The notes beneath the pieces are model-generated. The model was not told where the DNA came from. It did not search any database and worked only from the letters and a program-made list of their open reading frames with translations. Both the position numbers and the translations under genes were made by a program. Below, piece by piece: positions 13,601 through 21,883 of a DNA stretch of 37,226 nt (position 1 is the first letter of the stretch; every line of letters begins with the position of its first letter). The DNA comes from AP-15 sp035252905 (lineage in GTDB: Bacteria > Pseudomonadota > Alphaproteobacteria > ATCC43930 > CGMCC-115725), in the NCBI GenBank assembly GCA_035252905.1, contig DATFCQ010000343.1, positions 1 to 37,226 on the forward strand. Direction: 5' to 3'.

Positions 13601-14149
13601 ATGGACGACAGGAAGCGCAAACCGCGTAGGACTCTCGCCGCAGAGGCGCCCGCCGGGAAGGACAGAAGCGCAACCTTGGCCGCCGCAACGGACAGGACGG
13701 AAGAGCCGCCCGAGGATTCTGTCGGGCAGACGGAAACGCCGGCCGGATCGCGGGAACGCGCCGCTGCCATTGCCGCCGAGGCGGTCGGGGAGCGGGGCCG
13801 GAGCGCAACCCCGGAGATTGTGAGGGACAGGGTAGAAAAACCGCCCGAGGAGTCCCTCCGGCAGGATGCAACGCCGGCCGGATCTCAGAAAAACGCCGCC
13901 GCCATCGCCGCGGAAGCCGTCGGCGAAAGAGTCGGGGATGCTTATCCAGATACTACGGAGACGGCGGGAAGGCCGTCCGGGGAGGCGGCGACGCCGGCGG
14001 GAAGCGGCACGGCCGGCGACATGCTGGCCGCCGGCAGCCAGGCCGCCAAAACCTTATACCGCCGGTTCGACGAGCAGCCGCTGCTGATGATGCTCGCGGG
14101 CGTCGCCCTCGGCTATACCGCCGCCCTGCTGATTCACGGCCGCCGCTGA
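13601..14149 (+). CDS. Internally duplicated, C-terminally membrane-anchored protein
   Basis: A 182-residue protein with ATG preceded by GGGAGAAG. Residues 22-66 and 67-111 are two tandem units of 45 residues sharing RSAT, PPE(D/E)S, TPAGS and AAAIAAEAVGER. A partial third unit follows near 126-147 (TPAGS). The last 25 residues form one hydrophobic helix (PLLMMLAGVALGYTAALLI) ending HGRR, a tail-anchor layout seen in small stress-related membrane proteins such as the DUF883/YqjD group, though I see no real similarity to that family. The repeat region is Ala/Glu/Arg-rich and probably disordered or helical. It lies downstream of the EcfG-type promoter and small gene, so a stress role is likely but unproven. 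Confidence 0.75.
   Translation: MDDRKRKPRRTLAAEAPAGKDRSATLAAATDRTEEPPEDSVGQTETPAGSRERAAAIAAEAVGERGRSATPEIVRDRVEKPPEESLRQDATPAGSQKNAAAIAAEAVGERVGDAYPDTTETAGRPSGEAATPAGSGTAGDMLAAGSQAAKTLYRRFDEQPLLMMLAGVALGYTAALLIHGRR
13664..13933. repeat. Two tandem 135-bp coding repeats
   Basis: Two adjacent units of about 135 bp (13664-13798 and 13799-13933) encode the duplicated 45-residue segments of the membrane-anchored protein. The units have diverged at many third positions and several codons, so the duplication is not recent. Confidence 0.7.
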
Positions 14150-14170
14150 GCGGCGCTCTCAGCGCCGCTC
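14148..14170. terminator. Bidirectional hairpin between convergent genes
   Basis: A perfect 10-bp stem (GAGCGGCGCT and AGCGCCGCTC) with a CTC loop covers both stop codons of two convergent genes. There is no T-run, so it is either a Rho-assisted or a weak two-way terminator. Confidence 0.6.
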
Positions 14171-14449
14171 GCCAAGGCGGTCCCGCTCCTCGCGCAACAG
14201 GACAAGCTGGTCGCCGATGCGCCGCCGCTCGTCTTCAAGCCGGGAAATCTGCTCTTCGAGAAAATCGCGGTAGCTTCGCTCGATCGGCTGCCGCAGATAG
14301 GGCGAGCCTACGAGATAGTCGTCGCACATGTCTGGTGCCCAGGTTGAGCGTGTCAGGCCCTCCCAGCGATCGGCACTGGCGCCGGGGGCTGACAACCGGA
14401 CATAGGACCGGCGGGCTTCTTTACCTTGAAGGGCTCTTGTATCCGCCAC
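14159..14449 (-). CDS. Hypothetical coiled-coil protein
   Basis: Up to 96 residues from a GTG at 14449. An ATG at 14329 would give 56 residues that still include the whole recognisable part. The C-terminal 40 residues (ERSYRDFLEEQISRLEDERR then IGDQLVLLREERDRLGERR) have a clean heptad pattern and should form a coiled coil. The N-terminal part has no features I can name. The ribosome site is poor for either start. The stop sits in a hairpin shared with the convergent membrane-protein gene. No family or function is recognised. Confidence 0.45.
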   Translation of the reverse strand: MADTRALQGKEARRSYVRLSAPGASADRWEGLTRSTWAPDMCDDYLVGSPYLRQPIERSYRDFLEEQISRLEDERRRIGDQLVLLREERDRLGERR

Positions 14450-14725
14450 ACCCCCGGCCAGGGGGATGAGCTATGTCGGCGTTGTCAGCGCCACCTGTTC
14501 AGCATGCCGCAGCGGTGCAACGGGCGCCAGCAGAGACGAATTGGATTTTTCGCGCATCCTCGCGAACGGCGCCGGGCAATCGCAGAGTGCCGCCGGGAGC
14601 ATCCTACTCGCCTTTCCCGCACAAGCGGCGCCATTTCCCGGCTTGCCGCGTTTCTGCAACCACAGAGGTCCCGCCCGTTGGGCGGAAGAAAGGTCCGGGC
14701 GGCGGTGAGACGGGAGTCTGATGCA

Positions 14726-16033
14726 ATGCCGGCGGCGCGCCGCCGGCCGGAGGTGGTGATCGTCGGCGGCGGCTTCGCTGGGCTCGCAGCAGCGCGGGCG
14801 CTGCAGCAGAGCCCGGCCCGGGTGACGGTGATCGACCGCCACAATTACAGCCTATTCCAGCCCTTGTTGTACCAGGTCGCGACGGCGGCGCTCTCTCCGG
14901 CCGATGTGGCGGCGCCGATCCGCAGCCTGCTGCGCGCTGCGAACACCGAGGTCCTGCTCGACGAGGTCGTCGGCGTCGACGTCGAGCGCCACCGGGTCCG
15001 CACCGCCGGCGGCCGCGACGTCGGGTTTGACTTTCTCGTCCTGACGACGGGCTCGCAATACAACTATTTCGGTCACGACGCATGGCGCGCATTCGCGCCG
15101 GGTCCCAAGACCCTCGACGACGCGGTGGAGATCCGCCGCCGCTTGTTGCTCGCCTTCGAACGGGCCGAAATGTGCGCCGACGATGGCGAGCGACGCGCCT
15201 TGATGACGTTTGTCGTTGTCGGCGGCGGCCCCACCGGCGTCGAAATGGCCGGGGCGGTCGCGGAATTGGCCAAGGCGACCCTGGTACGCGACTTCCGCCG
15301 CATCGATCCCGCCTCGGCCCACATCCTGTTGATCGAGGCCGGCCCCGAACTCCTCGGCGCCTTCCCCGCAAAGCTCGGTCGATACGCCGAGAAGGCCTTG
15401 GCGAAACTGGGGATCGAGGTCTGGCTCAACGCGCGGGTCGAGCACATCGACGCGGAGGGCGTCGTGGCGAACGGGCGGCGGATCGCGGCGCGGTCGGTGA
15501 TCTGGGGGGCCGGCGTCGCGGCGACGCCGGTCGCCCAATGGCTCGGGGTGCGGCCGGACCGGCACGGCGCCGTCGACGTCAACGCCGATTTCTCCGTCCC
15601 CGGCCATCCCCGGATATTCGTCGTCGGCGACGTTGCGCGGGCGCTCGGCGCCGACGGCAAGCCGTTGCCGGGCCTCGCCGCGGTGGCCAAGCAGGAGGGC
15701 CGCTACGTCGGCGCCCTGCTGCGCGACCGCATCGCCGGAAACAAGGCCGCAACCGCCTTTCGCTACCGCGATTACGGCATGATGGCGACGATCGGGCGCT
15801 CGGCCGCGGTTGCCGACCTGCGCGGCTTCCAGTTCACCGGGAGAGTGGCATGGCTCTTATGGGGCGGCGTCCACCTCTACTTTCTGATCGGCTTTCGCAA
15901 TCGGCTGGTGGTGCTGATCAACTGGCTGTGGGCCTGGCGCACCTACGCCCGCGGCGCGCGGCTGATCACCGGCCGCGGCCCCTCCCGGCCGGTTGCGCCG
16001 GCGCCGCGCCGCCCCTCTCCCGCCGTCCCATGA
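14726..16033 (+). CDS. ndh: Type II NADH:quinone oxidoreductase (NDH-2)
   Basis: A 435-residue, single-subunit, non-proton-pumping NADH dehydrogenase of the inner membrane face. FAD site: EVVIVGGGFAGLAAARAL (residues 9-26). Quinone-side motif: FQPLLYQVATAALSPADVA. NAD site: FVVVGGGPTGVEMAGAVAEL. FAD-contact motif: FVVGDVARA. A C-terminal amphipathic membrane-binding region contains VHLYFLIGFRNRLVVLINW. Start ATG 14726 has GGGAG 10 bases upstream; the open frame extends well before it but without protein-like sequence. It gives a way to oxidise NADH without complex I, and lies 21 bases before a flavin-dependent GMC oxidoreductase on the same strand. Confidence 0.93.
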   Translation: MPAARRRPEVVIVGGGFAGLAAARALQQSPARVTVIDRHNYSLFQPLLYQVATAALSPADVAAPIRSLLRAANTEVLLDEVVGVDVERHRVRTAGGRDVGFDFLVLTTGSQYNYFGHDAWRAFAPGPKTLDDAVEIRRRLLLAFERAEMCADDGERRALMTFVVVGGGPTGVEMAGAVAELAKATLVRDFRRIDPASAHILLIEAGPELLGAFPAKLGRYAEKALAKLGIEVWLNARVEHIDAEGVVANGRRIAARSVIWGAGVAATPVAQWLGVRPDRHGAVDVNADFSVPGHPRIFVVGDVARALGADGKPLPGLAAVAKQEGRYVGALLRDRIAGNKAATAFRYRDYGMMATIGRSAAVADLRGFQFTGRVAWLLWGGVHLYFLIGFRNRLVVLINWLWAWRTYARGARLITGRGPSRPVAPAPRRPSPAVP

Positions 16034-16054
16034 CAGCGCCCGCGAGAGTTGCCC

Positions 16055-17620
16055 ATGTTCAGCGAACGTTATGATGTGATCATCATCGGCACCGGCGCCG
16101 GCGGCGGCACGCTCGCCTACCGCCTGGCCCCGAGCGGCAAGCGCATCCTGTTGTTGGAGCGCGGCGATTTTCTGCCCCGCGAGCGGGACAATTGGGACGC
16201 CACCGCGGTCTTTGTCGACGCCAAATACCAGGCCAAGGAGACGTGGTACGGCAAGGACGGCCGTTCCTTTCATCCCGGCATCCATTATTGGGTGGGCGGC
16301 AATACCAAGGTCTACGGCGCGGCGCTGTTCCGGCTGCGCCGGGAGGATTTCGGCGAGATCCAGCATCACGGCGGCGTCTCCCCGGCCTGGCCGCTCGGCT
16401 ATGAGGATTTCGAGCCTTACTACTCCGAAGCCGAGCATCTCTACCACGTGCACGGCGAGCACGGCGTCGACCCGACCGACCCGCCGGCGAGCCGCCCCTA
16501 CCGCTACCCGCCGGTCTCCCACGAGCCGCGCATCGCCGAATTGTACGAGGCCTTGCGCCGGGAGGGCCACCACCCCTTTCCGCTGCCGGTCGGCGTCCTG
16601 CTCGACGAGGAGAACGGCAAGCCGCGCCACACCAGCGCCTGCGTCCGCTGCGACGCGTTCGACGGCTATCCCTGTCTCGTCAACGGCAAGGCCGACGCGC
16701 AGATCGTCTGCGTCGAACCCGCGCTCGCATACCCGAACCTGACCCTGTTGACCAATGCCTATGTCACCCGCCTCGAGACCGACACGGCGGGCCGCACGGT
16801 GACAAAGGTCCATGTCGAACGCGCCGGCCTCACCGAGAGCTACGCCGCCGACATTGTCGTCGTCGCCTGCGGCGCCCTCAATTCGGCGCTCTTGCTGTTG
16901 CGTTCGGCCAATGACCGGCACCCGCACGGCCTCGGCAACAGCTCCGGCGTCGTCGGGCGCCATTACATGCGCCACAACAATTCGGCCCTGATGGCGGTGT
17001 CGCGCCGCGAGAACCCGACGAAATTTCAGAAAACATTGGCCCTCAACGACTATTATTTCGGTGCCGACGACTGGGACTATCCGCTCGGCCACATCCAGAT
17101 GCTGGGCAAGTCGCATGGCGAGACGATCGCGGCCGAGGCGGGGGCGTGGACCGCATTATTACCGCAGATGCCGTTCGACGTGATGGCCCGGCATGCGGTC
17201 GATTTCTGGCTGACCTCGGAGGACCTGCCCGACCCCAACAATCGCATCCTGTACGGTTCCGACGGCAAGGTCGTCCTCGACCTGAACGAGAACAATATGG
17301 AGGGCCACAGGCGGCTGCGCGCCAAGCTCGAAGGGATGCTGCAGGCGATGGATTGCCACCCCCGCCTGTTGTTGCCGCGCACGCTCTATCTCGGCAAGGA
17401 GATCCCGATCGGCGGCACAGCGCACCAGGCGGGCACGATCCGCTTTGGCCGCGATCCAAAAACCTCGGCGCTCGATCTCCATTGCAAGGCGCACGATCTC
17501 GACAATCTCTATGTCGTCGACGCCAGCTTTTTCGTGTCGATCGGTGCCGTCAACCCGTCCCTGACCATCATCGCCAACGCCCTGCGCGTCAGCGATCACC
17601 TGCTCGAACGGTTGGGTTGA
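16055..17620 (+). CDS. GMC-family FAD oxidoreductase
   Basis: A 521-residue glucose-methanol-choline-type oxidoreductase. The FAD-binding motif is VIIIGTGAGGGTLAYRL near the N-terminus, followed by WVGGNTKVYGAALFR and PLGYEDFEPYY in the GMC pattern. A Cys-rich segment (SACVRCDAFDGYPC) lies mid-protein. The C-terminal signature is VVDASFFVSIGAVNPSLTI. There is no obvious signal peptide. The family oxidises alcohols or sugars; the electron acceptor could be quinone given the adjacent NDH-2, but that is inference. ATG 16055 is chosen over an in-frame TTG six bases earlier. A nested repeat separates it from the DoxX-cupin-lactonase-VOC genes. Confidence 0.9.
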   Translation: MFSERYDVIIIGTGAGGGTLAYRLAPSGKRILLLERGDFLPRERDNWDATAVFVDAKYQAKETWYGKDGRSFHPGIHYWVGGNTKVYGAALFRLRREDFGEIQHHGGVSPAWPLGYEDFEPYYSEAEHLYHVHGEHGVDPTDPPASRPYRYPPVSHEPRIAELYEALRREGHHPFPLPVGVLLDEENGKPRHTSACVRCDAFDGYPCLVNGKADAQIVCVEPALAYPNLTLLTNAYVTRLETDTAGRTVTKVHVERAGLTESYAADIVVVACGALNSALLLLRSANDRHPHGLGNSSGVVGRHYMRHNNSALMAVSRRENPTKFQKTLALNDYYFGADDWDYPLGHIQMLGKSHGETIAAEAGAWTALLPQMPFDVMARHAVDFWLTSEDLPDPNNRILYGSDGKVVLDLNENNMEGHRRLRAKLEGMLQAMDCHPRLLLPRTLYLGKEIPIGGTAHQAGTIRFGRDPKTSALDLHCKAHDLDNLYVVDASFFVSIGAVNPSLTIIANALRVSDHLLERLG

Positions 17621-17628
17621 ACGAAATC

Positions 17629-17859
17629 GGCGGAATGGGCTTGCAAGGCTGGGCAAGAATTCGGATTTTCGCTGGATCGGCGCTCTACGTCCTTCGAGGC
17701 CTCGCTTCGCGAGGCACCTCAGGATGAGGATCTTTCTCAATGCCATCAAGAACATCCTCATGCTGAGGAGCGCCCTTTAGGGCGCGTCTCGAAGCACGCA
17801 TGTCGCCGATGCAGATTTTCCTCGCCAATTCTTGCCCAGCCTCTTGCGCTTGTTCCGCC
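17629..17859. repeat. Nested inverted-repeat element (MITE-like)
   Basis: The outer arms include a perfect 16-bp match (17646-17661 against 17827-17842). They extend imperfectly outward to GGCGGAA at 17629 and TTCCGCC near 17859. Inside sits a second inverted repeat of the common CTTCGAGGC...CCTCAGGATGAGGA type (about 17688-17735 against 17752-17800). It fills the 334-base gap between the GMC and DoxX genes, and I see no gene in it. Confidence 0.8.
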
Positions 17860-17954
17860 CTCTCGCGCCAGGAACTCGCGATCTTGCCGGCTGTTCCGCA
17901 GGAGGTGACGCGCGCGTTCGGGCGCGCGCCGGGCAACAGAGAGGAAGCCGCCGG

Positions 17955-18422
17955 ATGAGCCCGCGCTCCGCCGCCGCCGCCGCGATCCGCTACCAGCTCG
18001 TGGTCCTGTTCTTTCCGTTCAGCGCGCTCGACAAAATCCTCAATTTCGAGGGCGCGGTGGCGCAGGCCAGGGAGGTGTTACCCGAGGGTCCGGCGAAACT
18101 TGCCATTTTTGCCGGTCTCGGCGTCGAAACCCTGATGCCGCTCGCCATCCTGACCGGAACCGCCGACCGCCTCGCCGCCCTGGTCATGGCGGGGTATTGC
18201 GGCACCACCGCCCTGTTGTGGAAACGGTTCTGGAAGCCGGGCGATTTCTGGCGTCCCGGCCGCAGCCAGGGCCGCGAATTGTTCTGGGACTTCCTGAAGA
18301 ACTTCTCGCTAGCGGGCGGGTTTCTGCTGCTCACCTTCGGCACCAATACGGACAGCCTGCAGGATTTTCTGTCCCACCCGCTGCGCTCGTCACGTCCCTA
18401 CAGGGAGCGAACGGCATCATGA
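17955..18422 (+). CDS. DoxX-family membrane protein
   Basis: A 155-residue protein with four predicted membrane helices in the DoxX pattern: RYQLVVLFFPFSALDKILNF; AIFAGLGVETLMPLAILTGT; RLAALVMAGYCGTTALLW; and FSLAGGFLLLTFG. The motif WKPGDFW with ...QGRELFWDFLKN before the last helix is typical of the family. DoxX proteins are named for a thiosulfate:quinone oxidoreductase subunit, but most are of unknown function. ATG 17955 follows GAGGAAG; the frame upstream is repeat-derived. Its TGA overlaps the cupin ATG by 4 bases, indicating coupled translation. Confidence 0.85.
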   Translation: MSPRSAAAAAIRYQLVVLFFPFSALDKILNFEGAVAQAREVLPEGPAKLAIFAGLGVETLMPLAILTGTADRLAALVMAGYCGTTALLWKRFWKPGDFWRPGRSQGRELFWDFLKNFSLAGGFLLLTFGTNTDSLQDFLSHPLRSSRPYRERTAS

Positions 18423-18868
18423 CGACGCAACAGACGCCGCAGGTGACTTATTGGCATTTGTGGACCGACGAACGCGGCGTCAGCCGCCAGACGCGCTGCG
18501 TGATCGGCGATTTCACGTTGCAGCCGATCCGTCCGCCGGCCAGCCCGCAATGGCTCGGACAGAAGACCACGGCGGAGGCGACGGTCATGCTGACCGTCCT
18601 CCCGGTCGGCTGGGTCGGAACCTGGCACGAAAACCCGAAGCCGCAATGGATCGTCCCCCTGTCCGGCCGCTGGTTTGTCGAATCGATGGACGGCCAGCGG
18701 GTCGAGATGGGCCCGGGCGACATCTCCTTTGGCGCCGACCAGAACACGCGGGAAGAGAACGGCAAAAAAGGCCATCTCTCGGGCACGGTCGGCGGCGAGC
18801 CGGCGGTGTTGATGCTGGTCCAGTTCGAGGACCCGCTCTCGGCGCCCTCGCCCTGCCCGTTCCGTTAA
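18419..18868 (+). CDS. Cupin-domain protein
   Basis: A 149-residue small beta-barrel protein. The cupin-like stretch runs GTWHENPKPQWIVPLSGRWF and on to DGQRVEMGPGDISFGADQN. The first motif has a single His (H-E-N-P) rather than the classical H-x-H, so the metal site may be altered or absent. There is no signal peptide, so it is cytosolic. ATG overlaps the DoxX stop (ATGA). It lies in a run of genes with an SMP-30-type lactonase and a VOC protein, suggesting a shared catabolic or detoxification role, but no substrate can be named. Confidence 0.8.
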   Translation: MTTQQTPQVTYWHLWTDERGVSRQTRCVIGDFTLQPIRPPASPQWLGQKTTAEATVMLTVLPVGWVGTWHENPKPQWIVPLSGRWFVESMDGQRVEMGPGDISFGADQNTREENGKKGHLSGTVGGEPAVLMLVQFEDPLSAPSPCPFR

Positions 18869-18908
18869 TCCTGCGTTGCCGAGCAGAGATTGCGGAGCCG
18901 ATAGGGGA

Positions 18909-18978
18909 GCCCCTCACCCCAGCCCTCTCCCCGCAAAACGGGGAAGGGAGGGACCCGCGCAGCGGGAGGGTGAGGGGC
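18909..18978. repeat. CCCTCACCC-family palindromic element, intergenic copy
   Basis: A 70-bp element bounded by GCCCCTCACCC and GGGTGAGGGGC, with an inner hairpin CTCTCCCCG/CGGGGAAGGG. It belongs to the same family as the copies inside polA and gltB. It lies between the cupin and SMP-30 genes, where it may terminate or stabilise the upstream message. Confidence 0.85.
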
Positions 18979-19066
18979 AGCAGACGACGGATCATGGCCG
19001 CCTTGGCTCGGCTGCATGCTCATCCGCCGGACTTGGCGGAATAGTCGCAAGGGGCCGGAGGAGAGC

Positions 19067-19972
19067 ATGGAAGGATTCGCGATCGAGGACCGGCAGTTTG
19101 CCCGTTACGTGCTCGCCAATGCGCCGCTCGAAGAATTGGCGAGCGGCTTTCGCTGGGTCGAGGGGCCAATGTGGTGGGGCGACGCCAATTGCCTCCTGTT
19201 CCAAGACCTGCCGCGCAACCGCACGATGCGCTGGAGCGAGGAGGACGGCGTCTCGGTGTTTCGCTTTCCGTCCGATTACGCCAATGGACAGACGCGCGAC
19301 CGGCAGGGCCGATTGATCGCCTGCTCGCACCGGGGGCGCTGTCTCACCCGCACCGAATATGACGGCCATGTCACGACGCTCGTCACCCACCACGGCGGCA
19401 AGCGGCTCAACGCCCCGAACGACGTCGTCGTCAGATCCGACGGCACGATCTGGTTCACCGACCCGCTCTACGGAATTTCCAACGATTACGAAGGCGGCAG
19501 ACAGGTTTCCGAGCAGCCGCCGGGCCTCTATCGCTACGACCCGGAAACCGGCGCGATCGCCTTGATGGCGGATAATTTCGACGGTCCCAACGGGCTCGCC
19601 TTCTCGCCGGACGAGCGGCGGCTCTATGTCGCCGAGACCGGCGATCAGACCCGGGACAACCCGCGCCAATACATCCGCGTCTTCGACGTCTCCGCGGACG
19701 GCAAGCGGCTCTCGGGCGGCGCTGTGTTCCACAAGATCGCGCCGGGTTATTGCGACGGGTTGCGCGTCGACGAGGACGGCAATCTGTGGAGCAGCGCCGG
19801 CGATGGCGTGCATTGCATCAATCCCGACGGCAAATTGCTGGGCAAGGTGCTCGTGCCCCATACCGTCGCCAATGTGGCGTTCGGCGGCTATTGGAAGAAC
19901 CGCCTGTTCATCGCCGCTTCGCATACGCTCTACGCGATCTTTCTCAATCGCCGCGGCGCGGAGTGGCCGTGA
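19067..19972 (+). CDS. SMP-30/gluconolactonase-like protein
   Basis: A 301-residue six-bladed beta-propeller of the SMP-30/gluconolactonase/LRE family, which hydrolyses sugar lactones with one divalent metal. Conserved features are the metal Glu in FRWVEGPMWWGDAN (about residues 28-41), LNAPNDVVVRSDGTIWFTDP mid-protein, GPNGLAFSPDERRLYVAET, and DGLRVDEDGNLWSSAGDGV towards the end. There is no signal peptide, so it is cytoplasmic. ATG 19067 has an excellent GGAGGAG; a longer frame starts at 19016 but lacks one. Its stop overlaps the GTG of the VOC gene by 4 bases. The true lactone is unknown. Confidence 0.9.
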   Translation: MEGFAIEDRQFARYVLANAPLEELASGFRWVEGPMWWGDANCLLFQDLPRNRTMRWSEEDGVSVFRFPSDYANGQTRDRQGRLIACSHRGRCLTRTEYDGHVTTLVTHHGGKRLNAPNDVVVRSDGTIWFTDPLYGISNDYEGGRQVSEQPPGLYRYDPETGAIALMADNFDGPNGLAFSPDERRLYVAETGDQTRDNPRQYIRVFDVSADGKRLSGGAVFHKIAPGYCDGLRVDEDGNLWSSAGDGVHCINPDGKLLGKVLVPHTVANVAFGGYWKNRLFIAASHTLYAIFLNRRGAEWP

Positions 19973-20892
19973 CCCGGATCGCCCGCATCGGCTTGACGAC
20001 CGCCGATCCCGAGGGTCTCGAAGCCTTTTACGGCGCCGCCTTCGGATTTGCACGGACGGGTCTTGCCCATTACCGCGGCGAGAGGTTCGCGCAACTGGTC
20101 GGCTTCAAAGGTGCCGAGGCGCGCGGGCTCCGTCTCGGTCTCGGCCGGCAGAGCGTCGAGCTCCTGGCCTTTGCCCGGCCGGGCCGGCCCTACCCGCCCG
20201 ACGTCGCCGGCAACGATCCGCGCTTCCAGCACTTCGCGATTGTGGTTTCGGACATGCGGGAAGCCTATACGCGGCTGTCGCAATGCCGTGGCTGGACCCC
20301 GATCACGACACCGGCGCCGCAACGCCTGCCCGCCGGTTCGGGCGGAGTGACCGCCTTCAAGTTTCGCGATCCCGAAGGTCATCCGCTCGAACTCCTCGCC
20401 TTCCCGCCCGGCGACGCGCCGACGGTCTGGCGGGAGCCGCCGGAGCACGGCCCCTGCCTCGGCATCGATCACTCTGCCATCACCGTCGCCGACAGCGCGC
20501 GCAGCCTCGATTTCTATCGTCGCTTCCTGGGATTTTCGGTGACCGGAGGCTCGCTCAACCGGGGCCAGGAGCAGCAGCAGCTCGACGGCGTCGCCGACCC
20601 CGTGGTCGAAGTGACGGCCCTCGCCCCCGCTGCCGCGCAGCCTCCGCACCTTGAATTATTGTGCTACCGCTCCCCGGCCGCGCATCCCTCCGCGCCGGCG
20701 CTGCCGGACAGCAACGACGCTGCGGCGACGCGGCTGGTGATCGAGATCGACCACCTTCCGGGGATCGTGCAAAAACTTCTCGCGGCGCAAACCCGCTTCA
20801 TCTCTGCGGGCATGGTGATGCTCGACGCGGGGCGGCCGGCGGCCCTGGTTCGCGATCCCGACGGACATGCCCTGCTGTTATTGGGGCAATAA
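19969..20892 (+). CDS. VOC-superfamily protein, two domains
   Basis: A 307-residue protein with two vicinal-oxygen-chelate modules. Module 1 (about 1-145) starts TRIARIGLTTADPEGLEAFY and ends DPEGHPLELLAFP. Module 2 (from about 160) starts LGIDHSAITVADSARSLDFY and ends RDPDGHALLLLGQ. Two-module VOC proteins include extradiol ring-cleavage dioxygenases and glyoxalase-like enzymes; the metal His/Glu set seems partial, so the exact activity is open. GTG start at 19969 overlaps the SMP-30 stop (GTGA), with GGAG just upstream inside that gene. It is the last gene of the plus-strand run and converges on an LLM gene. Confidence 0.85.
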   Translation: MTRIARIGLTTADPEGLEAFYGAAFGFARTGLAHYRGERFAQLVGFKGAEARGLRLGLGRQSVELLAFARPGRPYPPDVAGNDPRFQHFAIVVSDMREAYTRLSQCRGWTPITTPAPQRLPAGSGGVTAFKFRDPEGHPLELLAFPPGDAPTVWREPPEHGPCLGIDHSAITVADSARSLDFYRRFLGFSVTGGSLNRGQEQQQLDGVADPVVEVTALAPAAAQPPHLELLCYRSPAAHPSAPALPDSNDAAATRLVIEIDHLPGIVQKLLAAQTRFISAGMVMLDAGRPAALVRDPDGHALLLLGQ

Positions 20893-20933
20893 GGACTTTT
20901 GCCGAGGGGACGCTTTCCTCACCCAAACAGGCC

Positions 20934-21833
20934 TCAGAGCAAATCGGCGACCGCGTTCCAATACCGCTTCATTGCGGCGACGTGATCGCCGAGAGAGCGG
21001 CCGGGAATGCGATGAAGGTGGCCGCTCTCGTAGTAATTGGCCAGGGTCAGGTGGGTGACACCGATCGATTTCCAAAACCGCACCTGGTCGCGCCATTCGG
21101 CCTCGGCGCCGGCGCCGGCCGAGACCCGCGTGTCGATGCCGATCGTCGCCGGATCGCGGCCGGCCTCCTCGGCGTAGCGCTGCAATGCGGCGATGGCCGT
21201 CCGTGCGTCCTCGCCGGGCGGATAGGCAAGCGGCATCCATCCGTCGCCCCATCTGGCGCAGCGGCGCAGCGTCACGTCCGCGTGTCCCCCGTACCACAAC
21301 GGGATCTTGCGCCCGAGCGGCAGCGGATTGATGCCGGCGTCCTCGATCCTGTGCCATTTGCCCGTGAAGGTGATGTGCGGCTGCGCCCACAACGCCCGCA
21401 TGATTTCGACCTGCTCTTCCGAGCGGCGGCCGCGATTGTGAAAATTCTCGTTGAGGCCGACGAACTCCACCTCGTTCCACCCAATCCCGATGCCGAGACG
21501 GAACCGGCCGCCCGAGAGGACGTCGAGACAGGCGGCCTGTTTGGCGACGAGCACGGTCTGACGCTGCGCCAGGATCAGGACCTGGGTCGAGAAATCGGCG
21601 ATGCCCGTGCATCCGGCGAGAAAGCCGAACAACACGAACGGGTCGTGATACCAGTCGCTCGATCGGGCGCGGCCCTGGGTCCAGCCGGGCCGGCTTGCGA
21701 CATTGACGCCGAGCACGTGGTCGGGAGCGGCGATGCCGTGATAGCCGATCGCCTCTGCCGCCTGAGCGAATTCCCGCAGAGTCGCCGGCTCACCGCCGAT
21801 GTCGACAATCGGGAGGGCTACGCCGAGCTTCAT
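20934..21833 (-). CDS. LLM-class flavin-dependent oxidoreductase
   Basis: A 299-residue luciferase-like (TIM-barrel) monooxygenase of the F420/FMN-dependent LLM group. Motifs: MKLGVALPIVDIGG at the start, GYHGIAAPDHV, QRQTVLVAKQAACLDVLSGG followed by RFRLGIGIGWNEVEF (the family signature), and PLWYGGHADVTLRRCARWGDGW. The substrate is unknown. There are two ATGs at 21839 and 21833; GGAGG abuts the first and is six bases from the second, so 21833 is the better start. It converges with the VOC gene. Confidence 0.88.
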   Translation of the reverse strand: MKLGVALPIVDIGGEPATLREFAQAAEAIGYHGIAAPDHVLGVNVASRPGWTQGRARSSDWYHDPFVLFGFLAGCTGIADFSTQVLILAQRQTVLVAKQAACLDVLSGGRFRLGIGIGWNEVEFVGLNENFHNRGRRSEEQVEIMRALWAQPHITFTGKWHRIEDAGINPLPLGRKIPLWYGGHADVTLRRCARWGDGWMPLAYPPGEDARTAIAALQRYAEEAGRDPATIGIDTRVSAGAGAEAEWRDQVRFWKSIGVTHLTLANYYESGHLHRIPGRSLGDHVAAMKRYWNAVADLL

Positions 21834-21883
21834 CTGCATCCTCCGCGGCGGATTGGTTGAGCGCCTTTCAGCAGACCGGCGGG

